Below, piece after piece: positions 35,442-50,400 of a stretch of 64,000 nucleotides of DNA. A model generated the notes under the pieces. That model worked only from the letters and a program-made list of their open reading frames with translations, was not told the origin of the DNA and made no database searches. Position 1 is the first letter of the stretch, and every line of letters starts with the position of its first letter. The position numbers and the translations under genes are program-made. Origin of the DNA: Diadema setosum (Eukaryota > Echinodermata > Echinoidea > Diadematoida > Diadematidae); the NCBI RefSeq assembly GCF_964275005.1, contig NC_092695.1:15932567-15996566 (forward strand). Direction: 5' to 3'.

Positions 35442-38400
35442 CTGACACAAAATTTGATAGTTCGTTACAACTTGTAGAACTTTATCCTCTGTGAAGTAAA
35501 TTTTTGCCCAAAGCGTGAAGGTTTTACAAAGAATTAAAACTCAATGGCAATCCTTTGCTCTGATCACACAGTAATGAAAAGTCTGAAAGTTATGTTTTGT
35601 TTCTGAGGAAGTTTTATATACTTTCATTGATATAAACAGCAATAACTAAAAAACAGGAGCACATTTTCCACACTTAGAGTGAAATATTCAGTTTCAACAA
35701 GCATACAAGATGCGAGCATCTTCACATGTATACTGACTAAACAAGTGAAAAGGAGGTACACACGAGGGTGAGATATACTTACAAATGCTTCGAGATGTAG
35801 TTCTTTTTAGCGATAGCTCCTGTGAGAATTACGATGAGCGCTGGAACACCTGTCATAAGAAAGAAGTAATATCACAAATGAGAATTTACGTTCTTCCTTT
35901 TGATCATGACATATAATTGTGAGATTTCTTTGGGCTCTATCGTTGGTCACCTAGCAATGAACGTGCTTTCACTGGTATTTATTTTGCGGATCCTTTGCTC
36001 GGTCTGCAATTCTGTTTGATGTACATTTTCATGCGAAGAGAAAAGGAAAACAGTGTAAACGGAAGAACAAAGATATGAATTAAACAACATGACACACATA
36101 AGTGTATAACGTGTTACTAGGGACAGATGCTTGTTGTGTCTTCAAACTGAGGTTAATGTGGCAGTCACAGTGGTATGTGCATTCTTTAAGATGACAAAGG
36201 ACAAATTTTGTCTCTTTATGAAAATCTGATAATTAGATTAAATCTGACGTCATTGTGGTATCTTTGTTGTTTTTAAGACGCCACTGAAAGGAAGAGTTCA
36301 CATGAGCAACTTGCTAGTGAAGATTTTTTTCTTCATGGCACTTGATAGTGAAAACCACAGATAAACACAAGGGCGATAAGAGTGTCAACTCGCGATACGT
36401 TCCGTTATAGTACATAATGTATTGTATTATTTGGAACACGGTCTGCATCACGATGACAAGAAAAACTTCAGGAAAAAGCCGAATGTATCCTAGGACGTGA
36501 TGCTAGGGTAATGTGAAGCAACTTTTTTATTATCATTATTAGCGGGAAGCTTATCAGTTATTTCGTATGACATTATTAGGTAAGTGTAACCCCCTGTACA
36601 ATCAGACACTATTCATGCATTTGTTTTGATTTTTTTTTCATGATACTAATGCTTGTGTATAACAGTATTGTCTCATACTTTTGTTGTGAGTAACCGAACA
36701 TTGTCTCATAAAATGCTCACCCCATGCGACCACTCCTGCCTTGAGCATGAAACGCGGGATGTACGAATTCACGACACGGACGAGCAGATAAAACATGTTG
36801 ACCCCCTCTACGCCCATCCACGCGACAGCGGACAGCATGGAAAAGTGCACCAGGCCCGCTATCAAGCCGCAGACACCCGCCGTCGTCTTCAGATGTCCGT
36901 CCACCAGGCTCATGATGACGAACAAAACGTAGAGACTCAGCAGAGTCCCACAAAGACACATGAGGATGCGGTTAGGCTGTGATTGTCGGAGCTTCCTGGA
37001 GAATGGAACGCACAAAACTTCATGCATGACAAACTGATCATCACTTCTGTGATGGACAGGGAGAGCGATTTTGTATTTTAATTTGCTTTCATAAAACAAG
37101 GGAAAATAAGACTCGTACTACGTATTATAATAGGGTGCTGAATCAGCGAACACGATATGTCATTCCAAAACATGCAAAAGAAAAAAAAAAAACCCAGCAT
37201 TCCCAGGTCAACATAAAGAATATTCCGCGGATATTTAATTAAAATGTGTAAAATAAAACATATCAGAGATCAGTGTCGTAACCCCGACGGAAACATTGTG
37301 CGCCTTGGTCATTATGCATTGACCAAGTGGCCAATGCAATGCTGATTCTAGCCTACGAGATAGGTTATTCACATTTTGGGTGTACACGCATAAGTTATAG
37401 CATCCCTTAATTGTTAAGTGTGATATCGTCGCTGTTGAGGTGCCAGTGTCAGCTGGTACATTTTGCTTAAAACACAATGTTGATTTGAAGTTCACAAGAA
37501 ATCATGATCATTCGGTCGATATCGTTGGGAATAGCAACCTGTTGGCAACATAATGTAATTCTGTTTATGCGTGACTGAGAATAGAGGACACAGAAAATTA
37601 TACAGACGAAAGTTGACATTTACCTGTTGCTTAGATACGTCGCCAAGGTGACCACAAGACCAAAGATGGAGAAAGTGCAGCCGACGTAGGTCAGGATCTC
37701 GTACACTTTGTCCACTGTCGTGCCAACCCAACTTCCGGCATGTATATCCTAAGGCAGTGTAATATTGACCAAATTAATGTAGTAATAATTGTGTGCCCGT
37801 TGTGTATGTGCGTCAAAGTAAAATCATTTGAGGTATGACATGCATATGTCGAGATTTGAAGAAAAACAAACAAACGGAACCTGACACATACAACATGACT
37901 CTTTCAAGGTTTGAATAAATAAGCCACTGCCACGACTGCTATTAAAGCAGTGCCTTGGGACCTGGTAGTTAAGGCAACCAAAACCTCTGCTACCAAAGGA
38001 GCGGCAAAGGATATATACCTATTTTACACCTGCCTTCAAGAACACTAATAAATCAAATGTCTTCAGTGTTTATGGCATCTGTAGTTTAAAACTCAAACAC
38101 CTACATTGACGTCATTGGTAGAAGATTTAAGGGACATTCTTTTTTTTAAAGAACCAAACTACATGACGTTTGTTTTCCCACTTCGATATAGCAATTATTT
38201 TTCACCGCTGATCATCTTCTGGGTTTAGCATTGCCCCTTACAAAAACCAGGAGGTCAAAGCGAGTCCTTGACTGTGTCTGACAAAGATATCAACGTAATA
38301 TGACTCTTTGACTCACGATTCCACTCCATTTCAAAGTGACTTTTACATGGTAAGTAGAAGGTGAGATAGGCAGAAGGGTAGAAGTTTCATTAAAATAAAA

Positions 38401-41400
38401 CTTAAACCGAGGAACTAATGGAACAGCAAAGATTTTCCACTGAATAATCCGGGCATTGATCGCAGTCACATTATGATCAGCTGAGGTAATGATGTCATTA
38501 ACTCACCATTCTTCCGTAGGTTTGTACACAAAATATAGAAAAATCATGTTTTGGTCATAAAATATTTTAGCCACTATACGTCATCACTGTCACGTCATAA
38601 CAGTAAAACAACAATGAAAAGACAAAAAAAGAAAGAAAGATGAGAAGGACACAATTTGTTCCATTTAATTTCACGTCAAATTGGCGTAGTAAAGATTGTG
38701 TGTAGGTCAGTGAGAGACTTTTGAGGCCGTGACATTGTCGCTTTATCTAATCTGCGTGCACATGAGGTTGCCCTTGGTGTCAATTTCTCCTTCAAAAAGA
38801 AAAAAGAAAAAAGAAAAGTGATCCAATACAATTCCAAGACTCTTTCACCGTACGTCCGATTTTGATGAAAACTCTACAATTAAATTTGTTCGTGTGACTT
38901 TAACCCGAGTCATGAAAGTCCACCTGAACACGTAGCAGAGTTGCACAGTTATCATATTTTACCATTAGGACAGCGAAGTTTGTCAGGTGGTTGCACTCGC
39001 ATTCAGAGCGTGCTTCCGAACTGGTGTTTTTCAGGATACAGCCGGAAGTGGACCAGGAATTATCCGTGTAGTTCCAGAAAACACAGCGGGGGTTGCTTGC
39101 ATTCTATTATCAAAACAAAACGAAACAAAACAAAATAAAAACACAAGGAATGGTCGTTGCCACATTCATCTATAAAACGAGCAGGTGAATTATTGGGTAT
39201 TTGACTGCTTCGTGGCTATAGCATTTCACATTTCAAATAATGCCATCTTAACTTCTCACGTGTATAGGATAGTATCCAGTGATTCATCACTGGTCTCTCG
39301 CAAGTCAGGTTGTAAGAATGGTTTGTGATCACTAGTTTTGATCCGCATTCGTGTCGATAGGTCAGGATGGAAACATTTGACGGAACAGCTATTTTGATCG
39401 CAACTTAGAATACATATTGCATAAGTTGTTGGTGTTGTCTCCTCTCAATTCTCCAAATGGTTTCTTTGAAGAAAAAAAATCACAAATCATGATTCCGGTC
39501 GATGATACAGCAAATAACTCCCAAATGTTTGTTTGTTTGTTTGTTTGTGTCATTTTCCATTTGACAAGATGGCTGGATAGCCGATATTGAGCTACACTAG
39601 CTGGTTTTCTATGGGGTCCAGGCGTTCTATGGACGTCATCAGGCAGACCACAGGTCACGCACCCTGCTCTTTGCGATGAATGGATGAAGTGGGATCTTTC
39701 ACGTGCGTGAGTTCCGGCTCTCACACACGGAACAGTTATTTTGATTGCAACTAAGAATGTATATTATACATGAGGTATTGGTATTATCACCTCACAATTA
39801 TCCAAGCTTAAAAATAAGTTCAGGCACAGGTTCTTAATTTTATTTAAAAAAAAATGTTAATCCAGCAAAGTTTGTTGATAGGTTATTTGAAGACTTGTGA
39901 GATCATTGCATCATCATTTTAATCTAATTTGCATAATATGCATATATGGTTGCTTCTAGTAACTTCTGTCATCACATGTGAAGCCTTATGTCGCTCTGTG
40001 TTCTTATGCTACTTTAATATGCAGTTGAATTGCACGTTATTCCAACGATTACTTATTAGGCCTTTTATTCAAATATCACATTTAAACTATTGAGACCACT
40101 ACTATGACAGACAATTCTTTAGCTTGTTTGCGTTAAGCTTATTTTTACTTGTTAACAACTTCACGTTTGATTTCCTCTCCAGAATGGCGAAATTGCCACA
40201 ATTTGCACGGACACGTCTTCCTACGTTCACATCCCATGATAACTTGCGATGTACCTTCTTGTGAGTCAGGACTATTGTCACGGGAGTATCCAAGCTGCGT
40301 GATGTACCCGCCTGCTCCCCGAAGCTGGCAGCAATGACGTTGGTGTTGATCTGACGAAAAAACTTTTGCCCCGTGTCGCCCCTCTCGGAGGGAACGACGA
40401 ACGGTTCTGATGTGTTCTCGCGCTGTACGAACAGGGAATCGTCCTGATAGACGGTGAGGGCGATGTTCCCATCCTTACCGTGACTGAGGACCTCGGGTGG
40501 GATGACGATGGCGGCTACTTGTTGTACTACGTCCACCGGTGTCTCCTCGAATTCATCGATGGCGAGCTGTCTCACGTTGCTCTCAGTGAGTGCGGCAGAG
40601 ACATCCCCAAATGAGCCGAAGACCAAACCAGTCTTCGCCTTTGGCGAAAAGAGGCTTAGTACCTGCAACAGAGGACATCGTTTGCATTTTCATCAATGCT
40701 GGAAAAAGCCGGATTTCGTGGAGTTTGCCTCCCTGCTGTATGTGCTAGATTCATTTTTGTTTTTGAAGGGGGGGGGGGGGGGGGCGGGGTCTTCTCTCAT
40801 TTTTGCCTTTTCTCTAGGATCATTTTGTGAGGCAGAGATCAGCATGCAAGCTCCATTTAAGAGGAGCGAGGCTAATGAATGCTTGTGATGAGGTTTACAA
40901 AATCAGTGACAGAACTTGACAAAATGTCTCCATAGGACCCAACTGCCTGGATGAAGAAATGTGAAAGGGACAAGCAAAATCTGCTAACAATTGCTCCTAC
41001 ACAGAGCGCACAGGATTGGTCAGAAAAAGAGGTGGTTTTATCCTTGACCTGAGAATAGCAAAATGCATAAGGAAACAAAAGAGAAAGGGAATAAAGGGCC
41101 GAGGGGAAATGTTAAAAAAAAAGGAGAAAGAAGCAGAATTAGCAAAAGGTGAATAAAAACAGAGAAATGTTATGAAGAAGGGAAGTTGAGGGGAGAGAGA
41201 GAAAAAAAGCTTGATTGGTTACTCGTCGACACTACAAAAGTGAATTTTGTGGTATTTGTCTTTTAATACTTGCCTGGACAGCAATGTTGGGCTCAACGTT
41301 TTGAAAAGTTTCATTGGCTGACACATTCAAGTTTAAAAGCACCGACTCCAGTGATTGAGTTGCAACGTTGGGGGCGTTATCCGACTCTTGAGCTTCTTCA

Positions 41401-44400
41401 AGCGCATCGTCATCGACGTCTGCTAGATTGTTAAGTATGGACACAACTTCTCCGGCACTCTGGATGGTACAAGTCAATGACATCAGGGCCAATTCAAGAG
41501 TTTATTCAAAATACAGGAGAGAATACTGTCAATATGTCAGATGCATTTCTTGTTTGCTATGGATTGTCTAAGCAGAGCTTTGTAAGAAACTTTAATATAT
41601 CATAGGTATTCGCAATTCACGTCTTATCTTTGCATAGAAAAAAAAAACGTACCAAAGATGAATGAAATGGAAATAGTGTTCGGAATTCTTAATAATGGTA
41701 ATGACAGCGATGAAAATAGTGAAAATGGCAATGATAATCATCATTATCATTATCATTATCATTATCATCATCATCATCAACATTATCATTATCATTATCA
41801 TCATCATCATCAGTAATACAGCTGTACTTGAAATAGTAAGAATGATAGTTCTGAGATGATAAAGAAAAATGGCTGCTACTACCTGTATCTGCAACACTTC
41901 TGCTACTACTGCAACTAACAGTGGTGGTTGTATGAGCAGCGGTAGTGGGAGGAGGAGAAAAATAAGTGTAACAAAGCTTGAACTGGTGACAACGTCAGAC
42001 TTTCAGTATACCGAATGTCCAAAAAAATTACAACGGGACCCTCCACAATGATATCTTTAAAAATAGTGAATCAATCCAAATACAAACTCAGGATATGAAA
42101 CTATAACTCATTGCCCACATTTTACAGAAAACTCCATTCGATTTGCTTCAGAGGTCAAGGAGAATGAGAAATTTTGTAGAGGATGTCAAGAATCTCTACC
42201 CTCCAGGTTCGGTCTATTGTATTCACACACAAAAGCATCGAAGTGCCAAACTTGGAAGAATCAGACTCATGTCATGCTTTCCAACATTCCACATTTCTCT
42301 GTGACCGCTTAACCAAACTGAATGGGGTTTTCCGCAGAATAGAGCTAAGATGTTATATTTTAAGACCCTGAAGTAGCATTTAGACAGTTTAATAATTTTG
42401 GGTGTTATAAATTTGATTGTATTTTTTGGACATACTGTACATTAAAGAATACAGTGGGAAGAGCCAGAGCGCACCTGTGTAGACGTTGTCTCAAGATTGG
42501 CAGCTTCCTTCAGAATGCCGCTGACGGCCTGCACACCGGCCGACGAGATCTCGGCAGACTCCTCGGTGATCGATGCAACCTGTGACAGCACAGCCTGGGG
42601 GTTTTCTTCCAGCGAGTGATCCTCAAGCGACTGGGTAAGAAAGTTTACACGTTGAGATACGATCGACAAACACATACACACATACATACATACATATTAT
42701 GTATATTTCTACCTGAAGTGTCATTTTGTGACAATATTTTAGGCAACGGAAAGAAATATACTTCGTGTATAATGTCTCTTTACATATTGTATAAGATATA
42801 TCTACTAGACGTTCCAGTCAAGTTTTAAATAGCTTATTTTCTGACGATTCACGCGAAGATGTATATGACATATTCTATGTAGAAACTATTTACATATTTG
42901 TTTATGATGTATGTTATTCATAGTGTGAATAAATCAATCCAAATCAAATAAAATGTTTCCATTTACTGAAGGAACGTATCTCTTAGCTCGGGAAAAAATG
43001 GGTGTTGATGTCGTTGCTGACGAGTCGTCTAGAAATATAAGCACACATACTCTCCCTCATATAATACATACCTGTTCTATGTACTTGATCTGTTCGTCTG
43101 CTGTAATGTTTTTCCCGCAGTTGTCCTCCGGTTGCCATAGGCAGGCAGATATGTAGTCGCCATGGCACAGAGCACGCGCAATAGGCTGTTCCGCTGTAGG
43201 ACAATTATTGTTTGAGAAAGTCAGTTAGTGTAAATAGTTTAAAACCAACGGGGTGGCTCACAGTGATCAAGAATCAATGCGGCACCGTGGATACCGTTCA
43301 GCATTCTCGTTCTGCATAGTCTCATCTTTGCAATGAATTGTATGATAGATTGATCATGACTTTAAAAAATATGTGCCAACATTGCCGGAAAGTTCATGCT
43401 TACGCTTAGCTACACACCAATATTTCATATCACGTAATCATGGTAAACGCGTACATGTCAGTGTAGTGGTTTAATACTTCATGACGGCTGTTTCTTCTGC
43501 TGATTTTCTTTCTGATTTCTCAGATAGTTCAACACGACAAAATCTCTGAATACATGTAATGCAAAGTATGAGACCCAGAGGAGTCTATTTCCACCAAGCA
43601 GTACTTTTCATTAGGCTATTTTGTCTCAATGTGATATTCTTCTTTCTGTCCACCAACACGATGATATTATACCTCCAAAGTTTATCATAATTTCTGTACG
43701 CACACTAGAATTACGCATGTCCTAGTGTTGATTTGATTGACATCAGTATCACTGTGTTACATTCCAAAGTGGGACAGAAAATAAACTGAGATGAGATCAT
43801 GTGAAATGAACTGAAATTGAATATAAAAAAATGAGATAAAATGAAATGAAAGATCTAGATTTCGAATGTGCCTGATATCTTTAAGGCCGATAGTTTCGCG
43901 TTTGTAAAATAGGTATTACTGGAGTAATGGTGACAGCCCCCGTTTGTGGATATCATCGTTTGCCTTGAAGAGCCTACCTCTGGTAAATAGGAACATATCA
44001 TTATCTTTTTAATTGCCGTGCAATTTGTCGTTCAAGTGTAAGTAGAATGTAAAATAATGCCTTCTTTCCTTCTCTGCTTCTAAGAAAAATGGAAAGAGGC
44101 TAACGTTCGTTCTAAATAAGATCATGAAGACAGGAGACCCGGGGGTCTCGCGCTCACCTGAGTATCGCAAGTTCACCTTTCATGCATTCCTGTAGACTCT
44201 TACCTGAGAACATTGGGGGGGGGGGGGGCATCTTTTAGAGCTGGGGGATATGTTGGCCCCCAAGAAAATCATGGTGTCCATTCAAACACTTTGAGATCCT
44301 ATACCCCTAGGAATGTTACTTGCCAAGTTTGGTGAAAATTCATTATGTCGTTTTCAGCAAAAAGATGAAATGTACAAATTAGGTCAGCATTTGGATACAT

Positions 44401-47400
44401 ACTTCCCCCCCCCCCCAACTCCAAGGGAAGGGGGGGGGGGGGGGCAGCCCTGAACCTTCAATGAACAAACTACAAGCACCAATGCATAAACCCATAGTAA
44501 CTTTGTTTTATCACTTCTGGTTCTAGAGAAGAATTGTAAATATTCCTTAATGTTTGGTGGTGGGGGGGGGGGGGGGGGGTGGGCCCCCAAGGGGCCCCAA
44601 GGGGAGCATGGTGCACTGTTGAACAATTGAGATCTTAACCCCCTGGCATGCTACTTGCCAAGTTTGAAGATTCGTCAAGGGGTTTTCAAGGAGAATATGA
44701 ACATGTACAATTTACATGTACATGTAAGTCCCCATTTGGACCCATCCCGCCTCACTCCCCTGGGTCCCAAGGGGAAGGAGGTGCACCCCTGATTCTGCCA
44801 TGATCAAATTTGAAATAACAGTCATCAACAGTGATGGGTTGGGGCCCCCTGGGGGACCCCAGGAGGGGCATGGTGCCTATTTGATGGAATTGAGATTCAA
44901 TCTCGCCAGGGACGCTACCTACCAACTTTGGTGAAAATTCATCATGGGGTTTTCAAGAAGAAGATGAAAATGTACAGTTAAGGCCCCATCGGGACCCCTC
45001 CCCTGGGTCCCAAGGGAGGTACCCCTGATTCCGCCATGAACAAACATGAAACTACAGTCATCAATGTACTAATTCATAATAATAACTTAGCTCTTATATC
45101 ACTTCTGGTTCTACAGAAGAAGATTTTTTAAGATTCCTTATTTTGGGGGGCCCAAACCCCCTGGGGCCCCTCAGGTGGGGCATGGTGCCCATTTGAACAA
45201 ATTGAGATCCAATCCCCCTAGGGATGCAACCTGCCAAGTTTTGTGAAAATCGGTCATGGGGTTCTCAAGGAGAAGATGAAAATGTAAAAAGTTTACGCAC
45301 GACGCACGACGCAAGACGGACGACGGACGAAGGGCGATCGCAAAAGCTCACTTGAGCCTTCAGCTCAGGTAAGCTAAAAAATCCTACGATTCGGCAATTA
45401 AGCAGAACCAAATTTACAGCAACACACGATAGATAATAGTGATATTCCCAGGGAGGAGGAAAGAGCACTTCCCTGGCAGTCCATGAAGACATGGTTGCAA
45501 TGTATTACGTGTTATTTGAAACAATTTGCCATGATTTTGTAGTAAATTTCACAAAAGTATCCCTTCAGAATCGTATCAATAATTATTCAGTGTATTCATA
45601 ATACACAGTGAAACAGATGAGCAGCACGACTTTCCATATTCAAGTAAATATGATATTCATAATAATGTATAACAATAAAAATAATGCCTTTAAAAATAGT
45701 ACTATTAAAAACTATGAACATCGAGCCATGCAATATGATGAAATAAAGGTGAAATCGTACAGTTGCTAAATAGGTAGGTTCTTTGCTATACCTTAACCCC
45801 CCCCCAAAAAAAAACCCAACAACAACAAACAAACAAACAAACAAAGGAACTTGCATGATGAATATTAAACTAGAGCAATGGCGAAAACGTTCTAAAGACC
45901 TAACTGACCGTTGATGGTGTACCAGGGACATTTTCCGGATGACGTGGTCCTGGAGTGAATAGGTCCAGCTGGAAACACCACAGTGCCGTACGCGGAGCGC
46001 CAGGATGTCTGTAAGCAAACCTCTGTTGAAGTACACATACAATATTTTGACTTTTCAATATGCTGATCACTAAATAGGTTAAGCTATATCTTAGATTTCT
46101 TTGGTCTCTACTTTCCTTGCTTTCTCAAGGCTAAGATGTTTACGCAGATTCCTCCACCATTTCACATGCCCTGTCTTACTTGTTATTAATCAATCTTTTG
46201 TGTCATCCTTCTTCCAGTTGTCATTATCATTCTTATGGTATCATCACTAATATCACTATCATGTGACTATCAGTCACGACACGATAAGTCATGACAATTT
46301 TGCGGTTTAAAGGAGAGTCACAATATAACGGACATTTTGAAAGCAAATCAAAGCAAATTCAGGGAACACGAAATTACTTTAAATATGTCGCGCTGATAGT
46401 CATGTTTACGCGTCGCTGCGATAACAGCTGGAATTAGTCATGTTAGAGTTTTGTTTAATAATCACAACGACCCTGCATAACTAACAAATTCATAGTTTCA
46501 TTTCACATGTCTGTGTTTCAAACAAATGGAAAAAATGAAACATGAGCCCCGCGGGTCCAGCGCTCACCTGAGCATTAGCACTTTGCCTTCGTGGCACTCC
46601 ACCTGAGGCAAACTATATATTTGAAAAATTCTGAGATTCGGGGATTGCCGCTGGCCTCTTGGGCAACATCCTTCTAATTTTCATTGGGGACTGTCTAGGG
46701 GCCCCTGGAGGTACCATATACCATCATGATTGGTACAAATTATTACTCCTCCCTACTTTGATTTCAGCTAAGTTTGGACAAAGTCCAGCCACCCTTTTTT
46801 AAGTAGAAGATAAAAGGTGACAATTTTCACGAACGACGGACAACGCATGCTGGACACCGAACTGTGAGTGAACGCAGAACCTCGTGCACTAATTGAGCCA
46901 CTTGGCTCGGGTAAGATACCTAGAGAAGATGTATTTAAAGGTTTGTCAAAAACAGTAGGGCTTTGGGGCGATTATAGGGAGGGGGTATCCAAGGGGTCCG
47001 TGATGGCCGTTTGTACACACATTAATTCCATCTCCCTATAGCAATACCATTTGTGGATTCAGATAAAAAGATGTAATTTCAAGATGAAGATGAATATATA
47101 ACAGCTTTATAAGATTTTGCCCTAAAATTTGTTCCCTCACCATCTTTTTAAAGATTGCCTATAGGGGTGCTCCAGGGTGTCACAGTACTCATTTGTGCGA
47201 CTGTAATTCCATCACCCTCTGTATGATAACTTCGAAGTTTGGGAAACATTTGACACTGCATTCTCAAGGAAAAGACGAAAATGTGAAAATGAGTTAAAAT
47301 TATACATAAACTACATGAATAAATGAAATAGCCAGAGTAGTTCGAACTCTGATTAGATGGCTGATTTGTATATAATTTCTGCAAATAGAAGCTACAACCA

Positions 47401-50400
47401 TGAAAACTTAGAATGATGATGACATTATTCGTATATTCCAGAGATAAGGAAAATGGTAAAGAAGAGGGGCATTCATAATTTAAATTTAGGAAGCGATTTG
47501 ACCTTAGGAAACTGACATAGAGACGGAATTCCTAATGTCAACTTATCCGGAACGTTCTAGTATTCACTGAGGATTCTTGAAAATGCGTTTTGGTCCATTA
47601 TACCCATTTCTATGTATACCATGGCCTTACTGCATCTTGGCTACCACGATACTCACCGGTACTTCTTACGTTGATCGACGTCACATCTATCTCCAGCAAA
47701 GTGTAGTTTGCCATTTCTCTCAGCCAGTTGTGTACCGCCATACTGACGTTGGTCGGCGACAAGAGGGAGCTGTTTCCAATGTAGACGGTCATATTCACAG
47801 TGACGCTATGAATATGCCGGTGCAGTCTATTGACATGGAGAAAAACTGTGCTCCCAATGTCCAATTTTCGCTCCAGTTCACTCTTTACGGTATTCTATGG
47901 AGTAATTAGCAGACGAAGCATTATTATCACTATGTGATATCCGTTTCAATGAGATATGTTCTTTCCCGATCGTTCGTTGCCTGACAAACCCGACACGGAC
48001 AGGATTAATAATATAAAACAGCATAATTCACATTTCGCGAATGCAACGAAAGCAAGCCAACAGGTTAGCGCAGAGTTCGACAGTCGCACGAATATCGAGA
48101 ATGTTATTGACAATACATATGTATTGAACGTCGGTATGTAAATATGAATATTGCTCTTTGGACATGAAGAGGAAGAAAGAAAGAGATTAAGATAGGGAGA
48201 GATAGAGAGACGTTTTGATGACGTGGCCTTGACATTATTTGCGTCATCTCATGGAATCTTATTCTGTTAATGTTATTTTTCATTTCCTAATGTTATAAAT
48301 TTTCTCTATAGCTCAACTCAAAGCACATAAAAAGTGTATGCTTGATAATACTTGATGTGTCATTGATTTGATATCAAATAAAATAGATTAATGCATAGAA
48401 TAATATGAATCAAAAATAGTTATTGCAGTACTCCACTATCACCCTGACTTTTATGTTCAGAGTTGCAGAATTTCATCTCAAATTTGAACATGAACGTAAA
48501 CCAGTATGGAATTTTGATGTTTCACACGTTTTTATTGAATAGTGATATTTTTGAAAACCAAGGACGGCAAATTGACACAAAAGGCAATAATGACATCACT
48601 TCACAATATGTTTGATTGCACTGTGTTCATGAATATAGGTCATCAAATACTGGTTGGATTATTGTTCCCAAAGTACCAGTCTTGGGGGAATCATTCCTTT
48701 GCACATGATATTCTGGACCACATTTTAGGAATAAACAACCTACAAACATATATCTCAACTTTGAAAACTACGATCGGGATCTCAAATTAAGGATCTTAAA
48801 TCTTATATCTTTGTATAAGCATATGGTTAGACAAAGCAAAAGTCTCACCTATCATTAACTTTCAAAGGAATGGTATATTTTTGGTTGAGATGGGGCTTTA
48901 CGTTTCCAAATTTTTCGTGAGATAATAAGAAACCTCTTATCAAATATGAAAGAGCATGCAATTCTAAGAGGAATTCAAAGTTTATTTGATGAAAATTGGT
49001 TCTGAAATGACTGAGATTTTCAAAGCAAATAAATCCTAATCAAAGATGGGACCCACCTTTTGTTAGGATCACTTTGTTTTACTGTTTTTTTTTATATCTC
49101 AGCCATTTCAAAACCGATTTTCATCAAATAAACTTTCTCTTAAATTCCTTTTAGAATTGCATATTCTGTTACAATTCATAAGTGGTTTCCTGGTATCTCT
49201 CAAAAAGTTACTGGCTCAATACTATACCATCCCTTTAACATGTAATTATTACTACTAAAATCATCACCGTTTTTAACACTACTATCGTTATCATTATCAT
49301 TACTCACAATATTATCACTATAATGCCTATATTGTACATGTCCTCGACGACAACTGGTTACTAGTACGGTGTACTTCAATTCTGAAAAGTTTGATGGGTT
49401 CGTCAATTTAGGAAGGTGGTAAAAATACCTGTCATCTCCCAAGTCAAATCAATAAGTGAGTTGCACTTACGCTCGTGAGATTCCTAAGAATGTTTTTATA
49501 ATCTTCCGATTCCGGGTCAACGAGAGATGGCGTAAACATACGTAGGAGTTTCATTGTGATGGGAAACGTCATCAGGTCTGTGAAGATGATAAAAATGTGA
49601 AATGAATCAATCAAAGGATATGATACCATGCAGGTATTGAAATATGTAATAAAGGAAGCCAGTGTGCTTGTTACAAGCAGACTCTATGATATGATAGCCA
49701 CGAGTTCTGAATCGTTCATACAATGACCGATCATTTCAACAATTTCAGCGCTTAGAATGCAAGAAATATTATCATCTCAATAAACTGGAGCACTTCAAAG
49801 CCTCACTCAAGACTCACATTTTCACTAGGTATTCAACTGCTAACTCTCTTCGAGGAGTTTGCGTCTTTGAATGTTTCTACAACAGATACATGGTGCTATA
49901 CAAATGCTATGGTGGATCAGCATCATCACCACCACCACCATCATCATCATCACATCATTTAACTGAAAAGCGCTACTAAAATCACACAATAAGACCAAAA
50001 ACCCCAAACACCACACTTGGTAGTTATTTGGTTCACGCGTTTAGATTTATATTTGTTTCTATTACATCGGTTGATATGGAAGTTGTGAGGGTTCATCCTT
50101 TTTCTCTGTTTCACTACTTGTTCTTCATTCAGTTGGAAGTAGGGACTGTTGATACAATGGTGACATTGCATTAAAAATATAATGATGGTTTCTTTCTTTA
50201 CCAGTTACCCGGACAAGGGCTGGGTTAGATTCGACTCGTTGCCCATCGGCAGTTGTGCCAACGCATCGATAGTAACCCTGGTCTCGCGGTGCTACGTGCT
50301 CAATCACTAACGATTCTCTGTCGGCTGTATCTGGAAGCTCCAACGAGCCCTTCTGCCAGTGGAAGCGGACAACGCCTTCGAAAGAACACTGAAGCTCAAC

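Noticed and set aside
34923..35450. A 175-residue alternative frame over the TM5-7 exon
   Set aside because: Arg/Pro-rich off-frame reading; the other frame encodes canonical class B2 helices.
45596..46042. A 148-residue minus-strand frame over the hormone-receptor-like exon
   Set aside because: The phase does not join either neighbouring exon; the 100-nt exon in another frame does.
47577..47909. A 110-residue plus-strand frame over the SEA exon
   Set aside because: It is the antisense shadow of a well-supported coding exon.
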